Origin: Actinomycetota bacterium
GTDB lineage: Bacteria > Actinomycetota > Thermoleophilia > Gaiellales > Gaiellaceae
Length of the DNA: 6,287 bases
Assembly: GCA_005885085.1 (NCBI GenBank)
Contig: VAXY01000020.1
Coordinates: forward strand, 3,356-9,642
Direction of reading: 5' to 3'
Shown: piece after piece, positions 5,242-6,287 of the stretch
Layout of the letters: every line of letters begins with the position of its first letter
Numbering within the stretch: the first letter of the stretch is position 1
Translations under genes and position numbers: made by a program
Notes under the pieces: generated by a model
Seen by the model: the letters and a program-made list of their open reading frames with translations, nothing else
Databases searched by the model: none
Told to the model about the DNA's origin: nothing

Positions 5242-6110
5242 AGGTAGCGCAGCGCGGCGAGGAGGTAGTGGGCGCTCAGGTTCTGGAAGGGGCGGAACCG
5301 CTCGCCCGCGGCGCGGACGTCGGTGACCTCAGGGTAGAACGCGAGCACCGCCTTGCGCAGGCCGAGGTCGCCGGCGGGCCAGGCCTCCGGACGGGCGAGG
5401 TGACGGGCGAGGAACCAGTCCGCGCTCCACTCCCCGAGACCCCGCAGCGATGTGAGCCGCGCCTTCACCTCGTCGTCGGGAAGGCTGGCGAGCTCGTGGA
5501 AGTCGAGGTCCGCCCTGGCGACGCCGAGCACGTACTCGGCCTTGCGGCGCGAGAAGCCGAGCACGATGAGCTCGGCCTCGGATGCACGGGCGACCCGTTC
5601 GCGTGTCGGGAACGCAAGCACATTGGCTCCCGTCGGAGGAACCTCCCGGTTCCCCCGAACCCCCTCCCCCGGTCCGCTCCCCGAACAGGCGCTGCGCTCC
5701 CCGAAGCGGTCGATCAAGCGGCTCCGGACCGCGAATGCGGCGTGCAGCGAGACCTGTTGCGCGGTGATCGAGGACACGAGCGCTTCGAACGGATCCGGCG
5801 CCAGCGGCGGGCGGAAGCCGGGAAAGCGTTGTGCGGCTTCGGCCAGCACCGGCTCGCCCTGCGCGAACGCGTGGAACGCCGGCAGGTCGAGCTCGAGCCC
5901 GAGCAGCTTGCGCACTACGGGCTCGATCGTGTCGTCGAGCGGCTCGATCCGGACGCCGCCGTTCGCAGGCGTGATGCGAACCTCGCGTCCTGCGACAACG
6001 CGGTGAAGGCCGCCGTCGTGCCAGACGTTTGCGCGGTCGACGCCCCAGAAGGTGAAGCGGTCGAGCGAGCGCTCGAAGTCGTACGGCTGCGGAACCGCGA
6101 TCAGGCCCAC
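5238..6110 (-). CDS. alkA: AlkA-like 3-methyladenine DNA glycosylase (HhH-GPD) with in-frame insertion
   Basis: This 290-residue base-excision repair glycosylase would remove alkylated purines from DNA. The N-terminal domain opens with VPQPYDFERSLDRF (6-19), matching the PPYDW opening of E. coli AlkA. The HhH-GPD core has LVSSITAQQVSLHAAFAV (111-128), AFPTRERVA (166-174), LGFSRRKAEYVLGVA (184-198), the helix-hairpin-helix LRGLGEWSA (222-230) and the catalytic Asp248 in WPAGDLGLRKA. All core features are present. Residues about 140-164 are a Gly/Ser/Pro-rich stretch (SACSGSGPGEGVRGN and onward) between the GER and FPT motifs, about 18 residues longer than the same linker in E. coli AlkA. The frame is intact through it. 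I chose GTG 6110 because it lies just before the homology; there is no obvious Shine-Dalgarno, and the permease stop is 28 nt upstream. The gene symbol is by family resemblance, so some related HhH glycosylase specificity is possible. Confidence 0.88.
   Translation of the reverse strand: MGLIAVPQPYDFERSLDRFTFWGVDRANVWHDGGLHRVVAGREVRITPANGGVRIEPLDDTIEPVVRKLLGLELDLPAFHAFAQGEPVLAEAAQRFPGFRPPLAPDPFEALVSSITAQQVSLHAAFAVRSRLIDRFGERSACSGSGPGEGVRGNREVPPTGANVLAFPTRERVARASEAELIVLGFSRRKAEYVLGVARADLDFHELASLPDDEVKARLTSLRGLGEWSADWFLARHLARPEAWPAGDLGLRKAVLAFYPEVTDVRAAGERFRPFQNLSAHYLLAALRYL
5619..5705. repeat. Repeat-rich insertion inside the glycosylase gene (direct and inverted repeats)
   Basis: The stretch is C-rich on the plus strand and unlike the flanking coding DNA. 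An 11-bp direct repeat CGCTCCCCGAA occurs at 5675-5685 and 5695-5705, with a period of 20 bp; one copy encodes the conserved FGER end and the other lies in the inserted segment. Two short inverted repeats compete for the same middle arm: GGAACC/GGTTCC (5638-5643 with 5648-5653) and GGTTC/GAACC (5648-5652 with 5657-5661), each with a 4-nt loop. The insertion adds codons without breaking the frame. Its origin (slippage duplication or a small repeat element) is not decidable here. Confidence 0.55.
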
Positions 6111-6138
6111 GCCGCTGGGGCTTGCGATGGCCTGCTGT

Positions 6139-6287
6139 TTACGGCGTTCCGAGCCGGCGCTCGGCGATGCGCCGGCCGATCTCCGCCGACAACACCACGA
6201 CGAGGCTCAGGACCATCACCACGACGGCGACGGCGATCACCTGCGGCAGACGGTTGGGGAAGCGGAGCGCGCCGTACAGGTAGATCG
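6139..6287 (-). CDS. ABC transporter permease, C-terminal fragment (spermidine/putrescine type)
   Basis: A frame open to the right edge ends at TAA (6141-6139) and gives 48 residues. It begins IYLYGALRFPNRLPQVIAV, continues with one hydrophobic helix (about VIAVAVVVMVLSLVVVL, residues 16-32) and ends in a positively charged cytoplasmic tail RRIAERRLGTP. The 'IYxYGxLR-x-PxV' segment before the last helix is the arrangement at the C-terminus of PotB/PotC-type inner-membrane permeases, where the family usually has a PEVNA sequence; here it reads PQVIA. The positive-inside rule puts the tail in the cytoplasm. The rest of the transporter should lie upstream, to the right of this window. The stop is 28 nt before the glycosylase start, close enough for one transcript. 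Confidence 0.65.
   Translation of the reverse strand, partial: IYLYGALRFPNRLPQVIAVAVVVMVLSLVVVLSAEIGRRIAERRLGTP

Noticed and set aside
5619..5693. Frameshift or pseudogene in the glycosylase
   Set aside because: The frame is continuous and both flanks, including the helix-hairpin-helix and catalytic Asp248, are intact, so it is an insertion rather than a broken gene.
5582..5767. Small plus-strand frame across the glycosylase insertion
   Set aside because: The Pro/Arg-rich product has no start signal or motif; the minus-strand frame runs through with a canonical glycosylase on both sides.

Overview
The window is high-GC DNA (roughly two-thirds G+C by eye) with dense gene packing, many GTG starts and 1-8 nt gene overlaps. 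This fits an actinobacterium. The protein wording (AlkA-like, rhodanese and DUF72 proteins, plus a secreted beta-sandwich tail) looks to me like Thermoleophilia (Gaiellales/Solirubrobacterales), but that rank is an inference. I see no rRNA, tRNA, CRISPR, integrase or transposase.

Layout. Positions 1-503 (+) are the C-terminal end of a secreted or surface protein with a carboxypeptidase-regulatory-like (Ig-like) domain. A 56-nt gap follows. It holds a perfect 13-bp inverted repeat (515-545) and then a TANNNT -10 element (548-553) placed so that the next gene would be translated from a leaderless mRNA. Two plus-strand genes then overlap by one base: a DUF72 (YecE-like) protein (560-1495) and a class I glutamine amidotransferase-like protein (1495-2196). 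A 76-nt imperfect palindrome (2196-2271) fills the whole convergent gap and touches the stop codons on both sides.

From 2270 to the right edge all genes are on the minus strand. In transcription order they are: the C-terminal tail of a spermidine/putrescine-type ABC permease (6287-6139, partial), an AlkA-like 3-methyladenine DNA glycosylase (6110-5238), a GNAT acetyltransferase fused to an unfamiliar C-terminal domain (5241-4267), a glutathione S-transferase-like protein with a CPYC motif (4270-3695), a small alpha/beta hydrolase (3698-3048) and a tandem-rhodanese sulfurtransferase (3055-2270). The last five are chained by overlaps of 4, 4, 4 and 8 nt, so they almost certainly form one translationally coupled operon. 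The permease may feed into it across a 28-nt gap.

Roles. The minus-strand operon combines alkylation repair, a thiol-transfer enzyme, a hydrolase and a sulfurtransferase, which suggests handling of electrophile, alkylation or thiol stress. This reading is inferred from gene content only. The best leads are the two palindromic elements, the GNAT fusion domain, and a Gly/Pro-rich in-frame insertion in the glycosylase that carries direct and inverted repeats. I found no clear evidence of a wholly new multi-gene system.
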